15,982 nucleotides of DNA from JBMOLL01 sp049325415 (GCA_049325415.1 JBMOLL010000037.1:1-15982), one strand, 5' to 3'. Positions 1 to 8,359 are shown, numbered from the stretch's first letter. Numbers and translations are program-made. Notes: a model not told the origin generated them from the sequence alone.

Positions 1-490
1 GGCCGATTACATGCAATGGCCCTCTTTTGCCTGGACCCTTCTTTTCGTCGCCATGTTCCTCGGGGGGAGTACCGGCTCCACTGCCGGGGGTATTAAAATT
101 GCCAGGCATGTCTTGCTGCTGAGAAATATCCAGCGTACCTTCCGGCAACTGATCAATCCGAATGCGGTGCTTCCCATGCGGCTGAATAATAACTCCATCA
201 ACGAATCCGACAATAATTCCATTCTTTCCTTTATTGCCGTTTATATCCTGGTCTTTATGGCCGGAAGTCTGCTGATGATGCTGATGGGCGTGGAAGCCCG
301 GGAATCGGCCAGTTCAGTGGCCACCTGCATGGCAGGTATCGGGCCCGGCCTGGGGAGTGTTGGGCCGGTCGGGAACTTTGCACAGGTCCCGGCTATGGGA
401 AAGATCCTGCTTTCCTTCCTGATGCTGGTCGGTCGCCTGGAAATCTTTACCGTGCTGATGCTGTTTACCAAAACATTCTGGAAAAAATAA
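1..490 (+). CDS. trkH: TrkH-family potassium uptake protein, C-terminal part (cut by window edge)
   Basis: This is the last ~163 residues of a membrane subunit of the Trk/Ktr/HKT K+ transporter superfamily, which lets K+ cross the inner membrane together with a cytoplasmic TrkA/KtrA regulator. The frame is open from base 2 (A-D-Y-M-Q-W...), so the gene starts outside the window and the ATG at 11 is only internal. Visible landmarks are the glycine-rich intramembrane segment GGSTGSTAGGIKIAR that follows the third pore loop, then a hydrophobic helix (ILSFIAVYILVFMAGSLLMML), the fourth pore-loop region (CMAGIGPGLGSVG) and the closing family signature MLVGRLEIFTVLMLF. It converges on the kdpE-like gene, with 42 bp between the two stops. 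The second trkH at 2805-4406 shares the same architecture. A trkA upstream would be typical but cannot be seen. Confidence 0.93.
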   Translation, partial: ADYMQWPSFAWTLLFVAMFLGGSTGSTAGGIKIARHVLLLRNIQRTFRQLINPNAVLPMRLNNNSINESDNNSILSFIAVYILVFMAGSLLMMLMGVEARESASSVATCMAGIGPGLGSVGPVGNFAQVPAMGKILLSFLMLVGRLEIFTVLMLFTKTFWKK

Positions 491-532
491 AGGTCCCGGA
501 TTTCCTGTTCATAATGATGTTAAGCATGCCTT

Positions 533-1216
533 CTATTCTCCAAACCTGTATCCGATCCCCGATTCGGTAATCAATAGTTTTGGCTTCGAGGGATTGTCTT
601 CAATTTTTTTCCTTAACTGGGCAACAAAAACTCGCAGATACTGCGTTTGCTCGAGGTAACCGAAACCCCATACTTCTTTCAGGATGTACTGGTGCGTAAG
701 CACCCGTCCTGTATTCTTTGCCAGCAGACACAGGAGAGAATATTCGGTAGAGGTCAGCTTGAGGATCTGTTCATTTTTTCTGACCACATGGTTGACCATG
801 TCTATTCTTAAAGTACCGAATTCAAGTACACCCGTATCGTCTTTTCCCTCCGCAGACCGCAAAGCGGCTCTGATCCTTGCCAGTAATTCACCGCTTCTGA
901 AAGGTTTGGTCAGGTAATCGTTGGCTCCGTTATCAAGAGCACGTATAATCTCTTCCTCGGTATTTCTGACCGATAAAATAATGATGGGTTTAAAATACCA
1001 TTCCCGCAGCAGCTTCAGCATTTCATGGCCGTCCATGTCGGGTAATCCCAGATCAAGGATAATCGCGGACGGATGTGAAGTGGATGCTTCTCTTATTCCG
1101 TTACGACCGTTATCAGCCTGTATGATCCTGTAGCCGCTAGCCGACAGGGTGATCTCCAGCAGGCGGCGGATCTGGATTTCATCGTCGATGATTAAAATTG
1201 TTTGCTCCTCTTTCAT
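533..1216 (-). CDS. kdpE: KdpE-like OmpR/PhoB-family response regulator
   Basis: A 227-residue cytoplasmic transcription regulator. Residues 1-120 are a receiver domain with the acidic pair D11/D12, phospho-acceptor D55 (in IILDLGLPD), S82 and K104 (in YLTKPF). Residues ~130-227 are an OmpR-type winged helix. The stretches ILSVRNTEEEIIRALDNGAN and TQYLRVFVAQLRKKIE are characteristic of KdpE, the regulator that in other bacteria switches on the high-affinity Kdp K+ pump under K+ limitation or osmotic stress. Its ATG overlaps the stop of the upstream histidine-kinase gene by 4 bp (ATGA), so the two are translationally coupled and form one two-component system. No kdpFABC target is in the window. 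The nearest plausible regulated gene is the trkH just upstream in the same direction (inference). Confidence 0.93.
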   Translation of the reverse strand: MKEEQTILIIDDEIQIRRLLEITLSASGYRIIQADNGRNGIREASTSHPSAIILDLGLPDMDGHEMLKLLREWYFKPIIILSVRNTEEEIIRALDNGANDYLTKPFRSGELLARIRAALRSAEGKDDTGVLEFGTLRIDMVNHVVRKNEQILKLTSTEYSLLCLLAKNTGRVLTHQYILKEVWGFGYLEQTQYLRVFVAQLRKKIEDNPSKPKLLITESGIGYRFGE

Positions 1217-2739
1217 GGCATTTCCATCTGAAGATTATTCATATCGGGAACTCCTGAAGGTATGGTGACGGTAAATATAGCCCCGCCTCCGACCCTGTTT
1301 TCAACTTTTACGCTGCCTTTGTGTGCCTCAACAAATCCTTTAACGATAGACAGACCTAGTCCCAGACCTCCGGCTTTACTTCCTTCGGTCCTGAAGAACT
1401 TTCTGAAGACATTCTTAATTGATCCGGCTGAGAAACCCGGGCCTCTGTCCATTACCTGAATGATCAGTTCTCCCTGCCGGTGCAAGATATCAAGCCCGAT
1501 ATCGGATTGAGCAGGGGCCTGCTCGCTGCAATTGATCAGCAGGTTATACAACACTCTTTCCATAAGACCAAAATCGATTCTTACCAGGGGCATGTCCTCG
1601 GGTATGAATACCTGCAGGTTAAAGGCTTTAAGTTCCTCTTTCAGATCATCTGTTACCTTATTAATGAGATCGTTGATATCGTACCAGTCCAGTCGCGGGG
1701 AGATCCTGCCGCTTTCAAGCCTTGACATATTCAGCAGATTCTCAATCAGTCTGTTCAAACGTACTGAAGCCATAAAAATCTCCCGGTACAGTGTTGATTG
1801 AACATTTCCGGGATGCTCGGTTGATAATAAAGCGTCGGCCGATCCCATGATGGTTGAAACCGGAATTCTCAACTCATGTGAAATGGAATTGAATAAAGTC
1901 CTGTACAGTTTATCGGATTCATCGAGAATCCGGGCTTTCTGTGCCAGTTCTCCAAGGAATTCCCTTTCCAGGGCATTTGATATTTGTGTCAGAAAGGTAT
2001 CCCATAGCGCTTTTCTGTCACCCTGAAACTTATCCTGTTGAAGCACAACAATAACGCCCGGACTAATCCTGGTTCCCGGCATGGGATAGAAGGTGTATTT
2101 CTCCCCGGAATCAGCATCAGTGAATCTTCCGGCTTTCTCCGAACTTTTAAAAACCATGTCGGCAATATCAATCTCCCGCTGTGAAAGTTGAATTTCCTTA
2201 TGTATCCGGCCACTTTTATTGAGGGTGTTCTCACCATCCTGCAAAATAAAAAATATGTTTGACGAAAAGTGTTCCCTGATGCTCGCCACGGCAACATCTA
2301 TCACCGCCCCTATTCCGGTGGCTTTGGATAGTTCTCTTGTTAATTGGAATAAAGCGTTGGTTCGTTCCTCTCTTTCACGGGTCTTCTGCTCCTGCCGACG
2401 AACCCTGGTGGTATATACCCCGTTTACCAGGGCGATAATGAAGAACATCACAAACATGAGGATATCTTCAGCCCGCTCAATATGAAAGGTAAAATGGGGA
2501 GGAATGAAAAAGAAATTCCATACCAGCGCACTGAGGGTAGAAGCCAGCAGCACCGGACCAATACTCATAAAAGTCGACAGAAATGAAACTATAAACAACA
2601 AAATAAAAGAAACTACATGATAGCTTTCGTTCCTCGACAGCGGTAAACATAACAAAGCAGTCAGGCCAACAATTACCGATGCTGAAATGTAGCTGTTATA
2701 CAGGAAGGATATACGTTTAAATAGAGCCCTGTTTACCAC
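1213..2739 (-). CDS. KdpD-like sensor histidine kinase lacking the N-terminal KdpD sensor domain
   Basis: A 508-residue membrane kinase. Residues ~12-110 hold four closely packed hydrophobic helices with the DUF4118 (KdpD transmembrane) signature NFFFIPPHFTFHI. A linker/coiled coil (~112-140) and a GAF-like region (~140-260) follow. Next come HisKA with the phospho-acceptor H288 (SISHELRIP) and an HATPase_c domain with N-box NLLINCSEQA, G1 box DRGPGFS and G2 box GGLGLGLSIVKG. E. coli KdpD is close to 900 residues because of its cytoplasmic KdpD and USP-like domains; both are absent here, and the protein starts right at the membrane domain. The start is GTG at 2737-2739. An in-frame TAA lies just upstream, so no longer form is encoded, and an ATG 11 bases upstream is out of frame. 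It is coupled to the kdpE-like gene by a 4-bp overlap. Confidence 0.9.
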   Translation of the reverse strand: MVNRALFKRISFLYNSYISASVIVGLTALLCLPLSRNESYHVVSFILLFIVSFLSTFMSIGPVLLASTLSALVWNFFFIPPHFTFHIERAEDILMFVMFFIIALVNGVYTTRVRRQEQKTREREERTNALFQLTRELSKATGIGAVIDVAVASIREHFSSNIFFILQDGENTLNKSGRIHKEIQLSQREIDIADMVFKSSEKAGRFTDADSGEKYTFYPMPGTRISPGVIVVLQQDKFQGDRKALWDTFLTQISNALEREFLGELAQKARILDESDKLYRTLFNSISHELRIPVSTIMGSADALLSTEHPGNVQSTLYREIFMASVRLNRLIENLLNMSRLESGRISPRLDWYDINDLINKVTDDLKEELKAFNLQVFIPEDMPLVRIDFGLMERVLYNLLINCSEQAPAQSDIGLDILHRQGELIIQVMDRGPGFSAGSIKNVFRKFFRTEGSKAGGLGLGLSIVKGFVEAHKGSVKVENRVGGGAIFTVTIPSGVPDMNNLQMEMP

Positions 2740-2804
2740 CTGATTTTCATTTTATTGTTCTGTGCAAATAAATGTAAACTATTTTCACCCGGTATGAAAC
2801 CACA

Positions 2805-4406
2805 TCAGATTATTTTTGCAGAAACACCCGCAAATATCGTCCTGAACAGCGCCAATACAGGGATTATTTCAAGCCTGCCCGTCCACATTTGGAAGATATA
2901 CAATAATTCCACAACCGGTGACATTGAGGGATCTGTTATACCTGACGACAGACCCACGGTTGCCTGCGCTGAAGCCGACTCAAAAAGAGCATCGGCAAAA
3001 TCAAAATCACCACCTGTGAACAGGGTACTGATAACAGCCGATCCGATTATCAGTACAAAGAACAGGATGGCCAGAGTCGCGGCTTTGGTGAACTCCTCAT
3101 ACATTTCTTCATGTAAAAGGGCTTTCCCGTTAAACCTGACGACTTTTACCGTGTTCTCCGAAAAGAAGGATTTATTGACCATCCATTGCAGGCCCTTTTT
3201 GATGATCAGCGCCCTGATCATCTTAATACCTCCTACGGTTGCTCCGGATGCCCCACCGATAAACATAGCAAATGCAACAATAAACACTACTGATCGCCAG
3301 TCCCAGATCCCTATGTTTGAGGTCTGCCAGCCTGTTGTTGACATGCCACTGATAAACTGGAACACCCCCACTCTCACCGGGTCTGGAACCACATCGGCTT
3401 TAAACAGGAGAAACGATTGTATCAGACTGCCAACCAAAAAAGTCAGAAGTAGCGAACGGGTCTGAATATCTTTCCATATTTCACTGATTTTTCTTTCGAA
3501 AATCACTTTGTAGAAGAACGGAAGGGATAAGGCTCCAAGAACCATAGGGAATAGATATAACATCTCCATTGCCGGTGAATGATAACTTGCAATGCTGTCG
3601 TCCAGTGTACTGAAACCTCCGGTTGACTGGCCGGCCATAGCGTGATTGATTGAATCAAAGATCACTTCGCCAGGCGGATAATCCGGTAAAATGATAAGTG
3701 TTCCCACGATCAGATAAACTGCCGAGAAGATTGTAACAAGCAAATAAACCTTCCAGATAGCGCGTGCGGTTTCAATGATCCTCGGCCTTAACTTTTCACC
3801 ACTTGCTTCTGATCCATATAAAAGAATGGCGCTCTTTCCCGAAGTTTGCTTAAATACTGCCAGCACCATTACAATAAAACCTGCCCCTCCGGTCCATTGA
3901 GCGAGAGACCGGTAAAAAAGGACTCCTTTGCCTACCGATGGCTCATGATAGGCCATTGAAAGACCCGTGGTGGTATAGGCGCTCATGCTTTCAAAGAAAC
4001 AATGCAAGGGCTTCCTGAAATACATCAGGCTGGAAAAGGTGTAGCCGGCACCGGAAGGAATATAGCTGTTCATGATGGCTTCTGGTGTGATTTCTGCAAT
4101 AACAAAAAATGGAAGCCCACCCACAATAGTAATACCAAGCCAGCCTGAAGCTGCAACTATGAGAGATTGATTGAATTGAGGCTCCTCGGACTCCTTAAAG
4201 ATCCGGCGTAAAACAAAACCGGCTCCGACTATGATCATTGCCGATATTACAAATCCTAAAACAGAATACCATTCGGCATAAACAGCCGAAATCAATGCAG
4301 GTATAAAAACGACAATTCCCAGTAAAATCAAAAGATTGCCAATCTGCTTAAATATAACTTCCAATGTCCCGCTCCTTCTCATCACCACAGCCAGATTTGA
4401 TACCAT
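2805..4406 (-). CDS. trkH: TrkH-family potassium uptake protein
   Basis: A 533-residue polytopic membrane protein, full length for the TrkH/KtrB superfamily (usually ~450-550). The four pore-loop repeats can be seen in order: SAYTTTGLS, GQSTGGFST, GMSTTGWQT and AQATVGLSSG. The glycine-rich gating segment GGASGATVGGIKMIR follows loop three. The C-terminal signature MWTGRLEIIPVLALFR ends the protein. It would form the K+-conducting subunit and needs a TrkA/KtrA-type nucleotide-binding partner that is not in this window. It lies 65 bp upstream of the KdpD-like kinase in the same direction, suggesting a trkH-kinase-regulator operon. It is clearly distinct from the partial TrkH at the left edge, so the organism has at least two TrkH paralogues here. 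Confidence 0.93.
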   Translation of the reverse strand: MVSNLAVVMRRSGTLEVIFKQIGNLLILLGIVVFIPALISAVYAEWYSVLGFVISAMIIVGAGFVLRRIFKESEEPQFNQSLIVAASGWLGITIVGGLPFFVIAEITPEAIMNSYIPSGAGYTFSSLMYFRKPLHCFFESMSAYTTTGLSMAYHEPSVGKGVLFYRSLAQWTGGAGFIVMVLAVFKQTSGKSAILLYGSEASGEKLRPRIIETARAIWKVYLLVTIFSAVYLIVGTLIILPDYPPGEVIFDSINHAMAGQSTGGFSTLDDSIASYHSPAMEMLYLFPMVLGALSLPFFYKVIFERKISEIWKDIQTRSLLLTFLVGSLIQSFLLFKADVVPDPVRVGVFQFISGMSTTGWQTSNIGIWDWRSVVFIVAFAMFIGGASGATVGGIKMIRALIIKKGLQWMVNKSFFSENTVKVVRFNGKALLHEEMYEEFTKAATLAILFFVLIIGSAVISTLFTGGDFDFADALFESASAQATVGLSSGITDPSMSPVVELLYIFQMWTGRLEIIPVLALFRTIFAGVSAKII

Positions 4407-5337
4407 GATTTCGTCGTCGCCGAACAGTTTCTTCAGAGTTGCTCCGCAATTCGGAAATCACTGCAAAGTTGGCTAAGTATCTATAAAGGTTTTGTAAAGA
4501 ACCATTTGTGAGGTATAAAGATTTTATAAACAGACCTGGGTTGGTTTGTTTTTTAATTCATCATAAATAGATTGGTAATATTACAGTAGAGAGATACCTT
4601 AAACAATAATCGCGAGATATCCTTCCAAAACCGGATTCCATATTACGTGGTACAATTAATTACTGACTCTTTAGTAAGTATAGAAGCACTGCTCACCTGC
4701 CTGCAATTTACCAGCAGCAGCTAACTATCCCAGCATAATTCGCACGATCCCAATCGCCCTTTGATCGAAAGTAGATGATCATTGCGTAATCTGAAAAAGA
4801 AGAACCTATGGTTATTATTGAGCTTTACTAAAAAAATCGAGTAAGAATCGGAGGACAGGAAGAGGATATTCAAAAACTTTCATTGAGCGAAAAAAGACAA
4901 CAATATTCAAAATGCATTTAATCAACCCATTTAATGCGTGTGGAATTGTCCAAGTGTATTAACCATTAAATAAAATATGCCTTTAAAGATGCCTTTAGCC
5001 AGACACTCAAAAGGCTATTTTAACAAAATGGGATTAGTCCGACAATCAGTCTACCGTCCGCTTCACTCCTGCAATTTGGGTCTCTCAGAATAAAAATCGC
5101 CCAACTCCTTGACACGTATGTCTTATTTCCCTATTTTAGTTCTGCTTGAAAACCATGGTAAATCTCTCGAACTTATTGCGAAAACCCGACTTGCTAACTA
5201 AAACCCGAGAATTCAGCCTCACGTAGAGTCAACATTTTTCAGATCGTATCAGCGATGCCTGCTCTTAACATGGCATCAGCCGCTTTGCAATCGCATCGGG
5301 TATCCAGGTTCCTGATCAGAACCGGTCCTGCGGCTTG

Positions 5338-5354
5338 AAGATCTTAGAGATCTT
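5338..5354. repeat. Perfect 7-bp inverted repeat (AAGATCT / AGATCTT)
   Basis: AAGATCT and AGATCTT are separated by TAG. The arms could form a small hairpin or a protein site. There is no T-tract next to it, so it is not a convincing terminator. It lies ~200 bp before the 21-bp repeat block. Confidence 0.4.
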
Positions 5355-5471
5355 TCTGATACATCCCTTCTTTGCAGGCCTTTGCAAGCTTGTCTTGTCC
5401 CTAACAATATCAGTACCGGAACAAGTCAATGCGCAGTGCCCTGCACGCCAGCTCCACCTTTCTGCCTGTCT

Positions 5472-5487
5472 GTTCCCGACGGGGAAC
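5472..5487. repeat. Small hairpin, stem GTTCCC/GGGAAC, loop GACG
   Basis: A 6-bp perfect stem with a 4-nt loop in a gene-free, GC-richer stretch just before the 21-bp repeat block. There is no poly-T tail, and the function is unknown. Confidence 0.35.
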
Positions 5488-5539
5488 CGGCCATGGTCGC
5501 TAAAAGTACACCCGACCGGCTCCAGCAGTTTCTCTGTTC

Positions 5540-5975
5540 GCCGAAACCGGACTTTCCTTTAACCAAAGACGGCTTTTGTGAGTCAAATTTCATCTTTTGA
5601 CGATCAAAACTGATCTTTTGTCAGGCGAGAACCATCTTTTGACGATCGAAACTGATCTTTTGTCAGGCGAGAACCATCTTTTGGCAATCGAAAAGTATCT
5701 TTTGACAATCGAAAACCATCTTATGGCTATCAAAACTGACCTTATGTCAGCCGAGAACTATCTTTTGACAGTCAAAACTGACCTTATGTCAGTCGAGAAC
5801 CATCTTTTGGCATTCGAAAAGTATCTTTTGAGACCCGAAAAGTGTCTTTTGAGACCTGAAAAGTATCTTTTGACAGTCGGGAAGTAACTTTTGCGATCCG
5901 GAAAGCCGCTTTTAACATATGAAGAACGGCTTTCAACAGACGTGAATAGACTTACGGCACCTCCAAAGGTTCTTT
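5540..5975. repeat. Degenerate 21-bp tandem repeat with phased A/T tracts
   Basis: About 20 units of 21 bp with the core pattern ATCTTTTGnCnnTCGAAAAC and many variants. T-tracts begin at 5595, 5616, 5637, 5658, 5679 and 5700, exactly 21 bp apart, and A-tracts fall about half-way between (5606, 5691, 5712, 5732). The units are best conserved at 5590-5880 and decay on both sides (for example GGAAGTAACTTTTGCGATCCG, then GAAAGCCGCTTTTAACATATG). Because 21 is a multiple of three, both strands stay open. The plus frame 5597-5887 (TTG start) reads as 7-residue repeats such as LLSGENHL and LTIENHL, and the minus frame 5758-6036 reads as repeats such as RYFSGLK. No ribosome site or promoter supports either frame, so I treat it as non-coding. 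A/T tracts in phase with the helix are expected to curve DNA (known physics; not measured here). The block sits just upstream of the gene at 6172. Confidence 0.85.
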
Positions 5976-6171
5976 TAAGTCTGTCCGGACTACGGGTCCG
6001 GTAAAGAGAAGATGGCCGGCTTAAAAGCAGGAACAAAGAAGTAAATACGTACAGTTTGCAGGTTTAACCGATACAAGTTTCACTTTTAAGAAACCTGCTG
6101 AGGAGCCACCCCCTTTGTCCGTATGGACGGATTACTGCACACATTTTCATTTGTAACCTAAAAATGTAACC

Positions 6172-6816
6172 ATGAACAAGATTTTCAGCAATAAACTCAA
6201 TACCTACATCAATGTTCTGGAACTTCTGGAAACCAACCCGGAACTCACCGGATCCTACACCCTCTTACAGGGCTATATTTCCGAACTGGCCCTGAATGTC
6301 GGCGAAATTAAAAAGCTGGTGTCGGTAAGTGAAGTGGAAACCAGCGGGGTTACCACCGATAAAATGGTGGCCAAGGAACGAATGGCCAAATCGGCAAGTC
6401 TCATTGCCGCTGCCGGTGCCGGGTATGCCGCTTCCACCGGGAATAACACCCTGGAAGCCCAGCTCGACTACAATTTCAGTGATATCCGCTATGCAAAGGA
6501 CAGCGAAGCCTACGGGATCGCCTCGGCCATCGAATCAAACCTCAGGCCCCTGTTGCCCGAACTGGCCGACTACCAGATTACTCAGGAAGACCTCGACAGC
6601 CTGCTGGCCACCAGTGAAGATTATTTCAAAATGATCGGCGGGCAGGGTATCATGAAAAACTCAAGCATTCAGAATACCAATAACCTTTCCCTGATTTTCA
6701 GGAGAACGGACGATCTGCTGAAAAACAAGATGGACCGTTTTATGAAAAGGATCAGTGATAAAAATCAGGAGTTCTATAACTCTTACCTCACTGCCCGCAG
6801 GGTGATCGATCTCTAG
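6172..6816 (+). CDS. Uncharacterised helical protein (214 aa)
   Basis: I do not recognise a named function. The 214 residues have no signal peptide, and the sequence looks mostly alpha-helical and soluble. There is one small-residue stretch (SASLIAAAGAGYAAST, ~74-89) and a basic, amphipathic C-terminal part (DDLLKNKMDRFMKRISDKNQEFYNSYLTARR, spanning ~180-210 with gaps). The general layout (N-terminal helices, Ala/Gly-rich middle, ending in FYNSYLTARRV) resembles a family of ~200-residue hypothetical proteins that I associate with Bacteroidota genomes, but this is from memory. The ATG at 6172 fits: the bases before it are open and AT-rich, and no earlier start exists. It follows the 21-bp repeat block and is separated from the next gene by a strong hairpin. 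Confidence 0.8.
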   Translation: MNKIFSNKLNTYINVLELLETNPELTGSYTLLQGYISELALNVGEIKKLVSVSEVETSGVTTDKMVAKERMAKSASLIAAAGAGYAASTGNNTLEAQLDYNFSDIRYAKDSEAYGIASAIESNLRPLLPELADYQITQEDLDSLLATSEDYFKMIGGQGIMKNSSIQNTNNLSLIFRRTDDLLKNKMDRFMKRISDKNQEFYNSYLTARRVIDL

Positions 6817-6846
6817 AGGCAGAGATCGTTCCCTGCCGGCAACCCG

Positions 6847-6876
6847 CCTCCCCTGTCAATCGGGTGACAGGGGAGG
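6847..6876 (+). terminator. Strong hairpin, 12-bp perfect stem (terminator-like or mRNA-stabilising)
   Basis: CCTCCCCTGTCA (6847-6858) pairs perfectly with TGACAGGGGAGG (6865-6876) around the loop ATCGGG. It begins 30 bp after the stop of the 214-aa gene and ends 30 bp before the next ATG. No U-run follows (TACCTTAAACC), so it is not a textbook intrinsic terminator. It could act as a 3'-end stabiliser or attenuate expression of the downstream gene. Confidence 0.55.
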
Positions 6877-6906
6877 TACCTTAAACCATCATAAGTAAAC
6901 ACCACG

Positions 6907-7752
6907 ATGTACAACAATACTGTCTTCCATCCCCTCCAGGCCGTGATGCTGCTCTGGAGTGCAGCCGGTCACTTCGGAAAAGACGACCCCGCAAACGGGA
7001 CAACGATCATCACCGGAATGCTTGCGTCCCTGAAAACCGTATCGGAGGGCCGGGATAAAGAACAGGCCTACCTTCAGTACAGCGAACTCCGGCTGACAGC
7101 TGCCCTGCGCAATGCGGAAATGATCTACAAGGGGCGGCAGTTAAACTACGAAGAAAACATCCAGCTCAGGAAAGCCTACCTGGAGTCGCTGCAGGAGGAC
7201 CATACGATACAGGGACAGTTAAAAGATGCCCTGAAAAGCCTTCCGGCTATAACCATCGGCGGAAGCGGCGGCATTGCCCTCATCCAGACTGCCGGAGATG
7301 ATCCCGGTACCGCCGCCGTCGTATTCTCCGGGCTGATCTTCGGCGCCATAGGGTTCATCGTGAAAAAACTATTCTCCCAATGGCTCCTTTCCCGGAAACA
7401 ACGGAACAATATCCGGCAGGATTATGAAACCTCTGCCTACTATGAGCACTACCTGAACCGTATGGAAAGCCTGATGATCAGTGTTGCAGACGACCTGAAT
7501 GCCGCACACCGGGATATTATCGGAAACAGCCCTGCGGAAACAGACCACAATACGCTGACGGAAGCCGTAAAAGAACTGCTCTCCACGGCACGCCCTGTAA
7601 GCTGCCCCTGCCTCCACGAACATATCCGGAAGAACCTGATCAGACCAAACCTCTGGCACCTCTGTGAAACAGGTCTGCCCCGCTGCAGGAACTGCCGGCA
7701 CTTTCCCACCGGCTATGAGCAGAATTGCCGATCCGAAGAAGAACAAAACTAA
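6907..7752 (+). CDS. Uncharacterised protein with one or two TM helices and a Cys/His-rich C-terminal tail
   Basis: 281 residues, no family recognised. Residues ~40-110 are helical and charged. A Gly/Ala-rich hydrophobic region at ~114-155 (ITIGGSGGIALIQTAG, then AAVVFSGLIFGAIGFIV) gives one or two membrane segments, directly followed by a basic stretch (KKLFSQWLLSRKQRNNIR) as expected on the cytoplasmic side. The last ~50 residues carry six cysteines (C233, C235, C253, C260, C263, C274) and several histidines in the arrangement CPCLHEH...HLCETGLPRCRNCRH, which suggests a small metal-binding module (inference). The gene stops 10 bp before the ATG of the amidase gene, so the two are probably cotranscribed. 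Function unknown. Confidence 0.78.
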   Translation: MYNNTVFHPLQAVMLLWSAAGHFGKDDPANGTTIITGMLASLKTVSEGRDKEQAYLQYSELRLTAALRNAEMIYKGRQLNYEENIQLRKAYLESLQEDHTIQGQLKDALKSLPAITIGGSGGIALIQTAGDDPGTAAVVFSGLIFGAIGFIVKKLFSQWLLSRKQRNNIRQDYETSAYYEHYLNRMESLMISVADDLNAAHRDIIGNSPAETDHNTLTEAVKELLSTARPVSCPCLHEHIRKNLIRPNLWHLCETGLPRCRNCRHFPTGYEQNCRSEEEQN

Positions 7753-7762
7753 AATACGCAAC

Positions 7763-8350
7763 ATGACAGCAAAATTTCATTGGATCCTCGACAACGGCCA
7801 CGGGAACGATACTCCCGGGAAACGCTCCCCCGTACTCCCCGACGGCCGGCAGTTTTTCGAGTACGAATTCAACCGCGCGGTCGTAAGCCGGCTAAAAGGC
7901 AAACTGGATACGGCAGGACTGCAAAGCACAATCCTGGTGCCTGAACAGCACGACATCTCTCTCCCCGAAAGGGTTCGGCGGGCCAACAGTCTGCAGAGCA
8001 CCCTGCCGCTTTTTTTTATATCTGTCCACAGTAATGCTTTCGGGAATGCAGGCTTCAGTGCCCCCCGGGGAATAGAAACCTTTTATTATACCGGATCTGT
8101 CAAAGGCAGGGCTCTGGCCGAAGTCTTTCAGAAGCACCTCCTGGCACATACCGGCTGGAAAGACCGGAAAGTTAAGGAAGCTGAGTTTTACGTCATAAAA
8201 AACAGCGCTATGCCTGCCGTGCTTACCGAAAACGGCTTTTATACCAACCTGGAAGAATGCGAACTCCTTCTCGATGACAGCTGGCGGGAAAAGATCGCCT
8301 CCGCCCACTTCGATGCCATCCTCGAACTCGAAAACACTAACCATCTTTAG
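7763..8350 (+). CDS. N-acetylmuramoyl-L-alanine amidase (Amidase_3 family), no signal peptide
   Basis: A 195-residue zinc amidase that would cleave the bond between N-acetylmuramic acid and L-alanine in peptidoglycan. The Amidase_3 landmarks are in order: H13 in ILDNGHG, E33 in FFEYEFNRA and H89 in FISVHSNAF (zinc ligands), and the catalytic E156 in VLTENGF. The length is that of a bare catalytic domain. The frame is open further upstream to 7664, but those codons overlap the previous gene, so ATG 7763, ten bases after its stop, is the better start. No signal peptide or TM helix is present, so export would need a partner, a holin-like pore or a dedicated secretion route. The neighbours are membrane proteins of unknown function; no phage structural genes are present. 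Confidence 0.92.
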   Translation: MTAKFHWILDNGHGNDTPGKRSPVLPDGRQFFEYEFNRAVVSRLKGKLDTAGLQSTILVPEQHDISLPERVRRANSLQSTLPLFFISVHSNAFGNAGFSAPRGIETFYYTGSVKGRALAEVFQKHLLAHTGWKDRKVKEAEFYVIKNSAMPAVLTENGFYTNLEECELLLDDSWREKIASAHFDAILELENTNHL

Positions 8351-8359
8351 GCTTTTTGA

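Larger units (their letters stand above)
4407..5537. other. Long intergenic region without a convincing gene
   Basis: About 1.1 kb between the start of trkH and the 21-bp repeat block. The left ~700 bp is AT-rich and short on open frames; the promoter of the minus-strand trkH operon should lie near 4410-4560, but no clean TTTG/TAnnTTTG pair was found. From ~5230 base composition becomes more balanced. On the minus strand at ~5237-5340 a short open stretch looks mildly coding (including RNLDTRCDCKAADAMLRAG) but is closed by stops on both sides. It may be a decayed gene end or chance. Two small inverted repeats (5338-5354 and 5472-5487) are listed separately. No tRNA, rRNA or transposase was recognised. 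Confidence 0.6.

Noticed and set aside
2755..3465. 236-residue plus-strand open frame
   Set aside because: Opposite-strand shadow of trkH; no domain, and trkH has full family motifs.
5335..5600. Two overlapping short plus-strand open frames
   Set aside because: No recognisable domain, start context or promoter; they run into the repeat block.
7763..8350. Prophage endolysin
   Set aside because: The catalytic domain would fit, but no holin, structural, terminase or integrase gene is visible around it.
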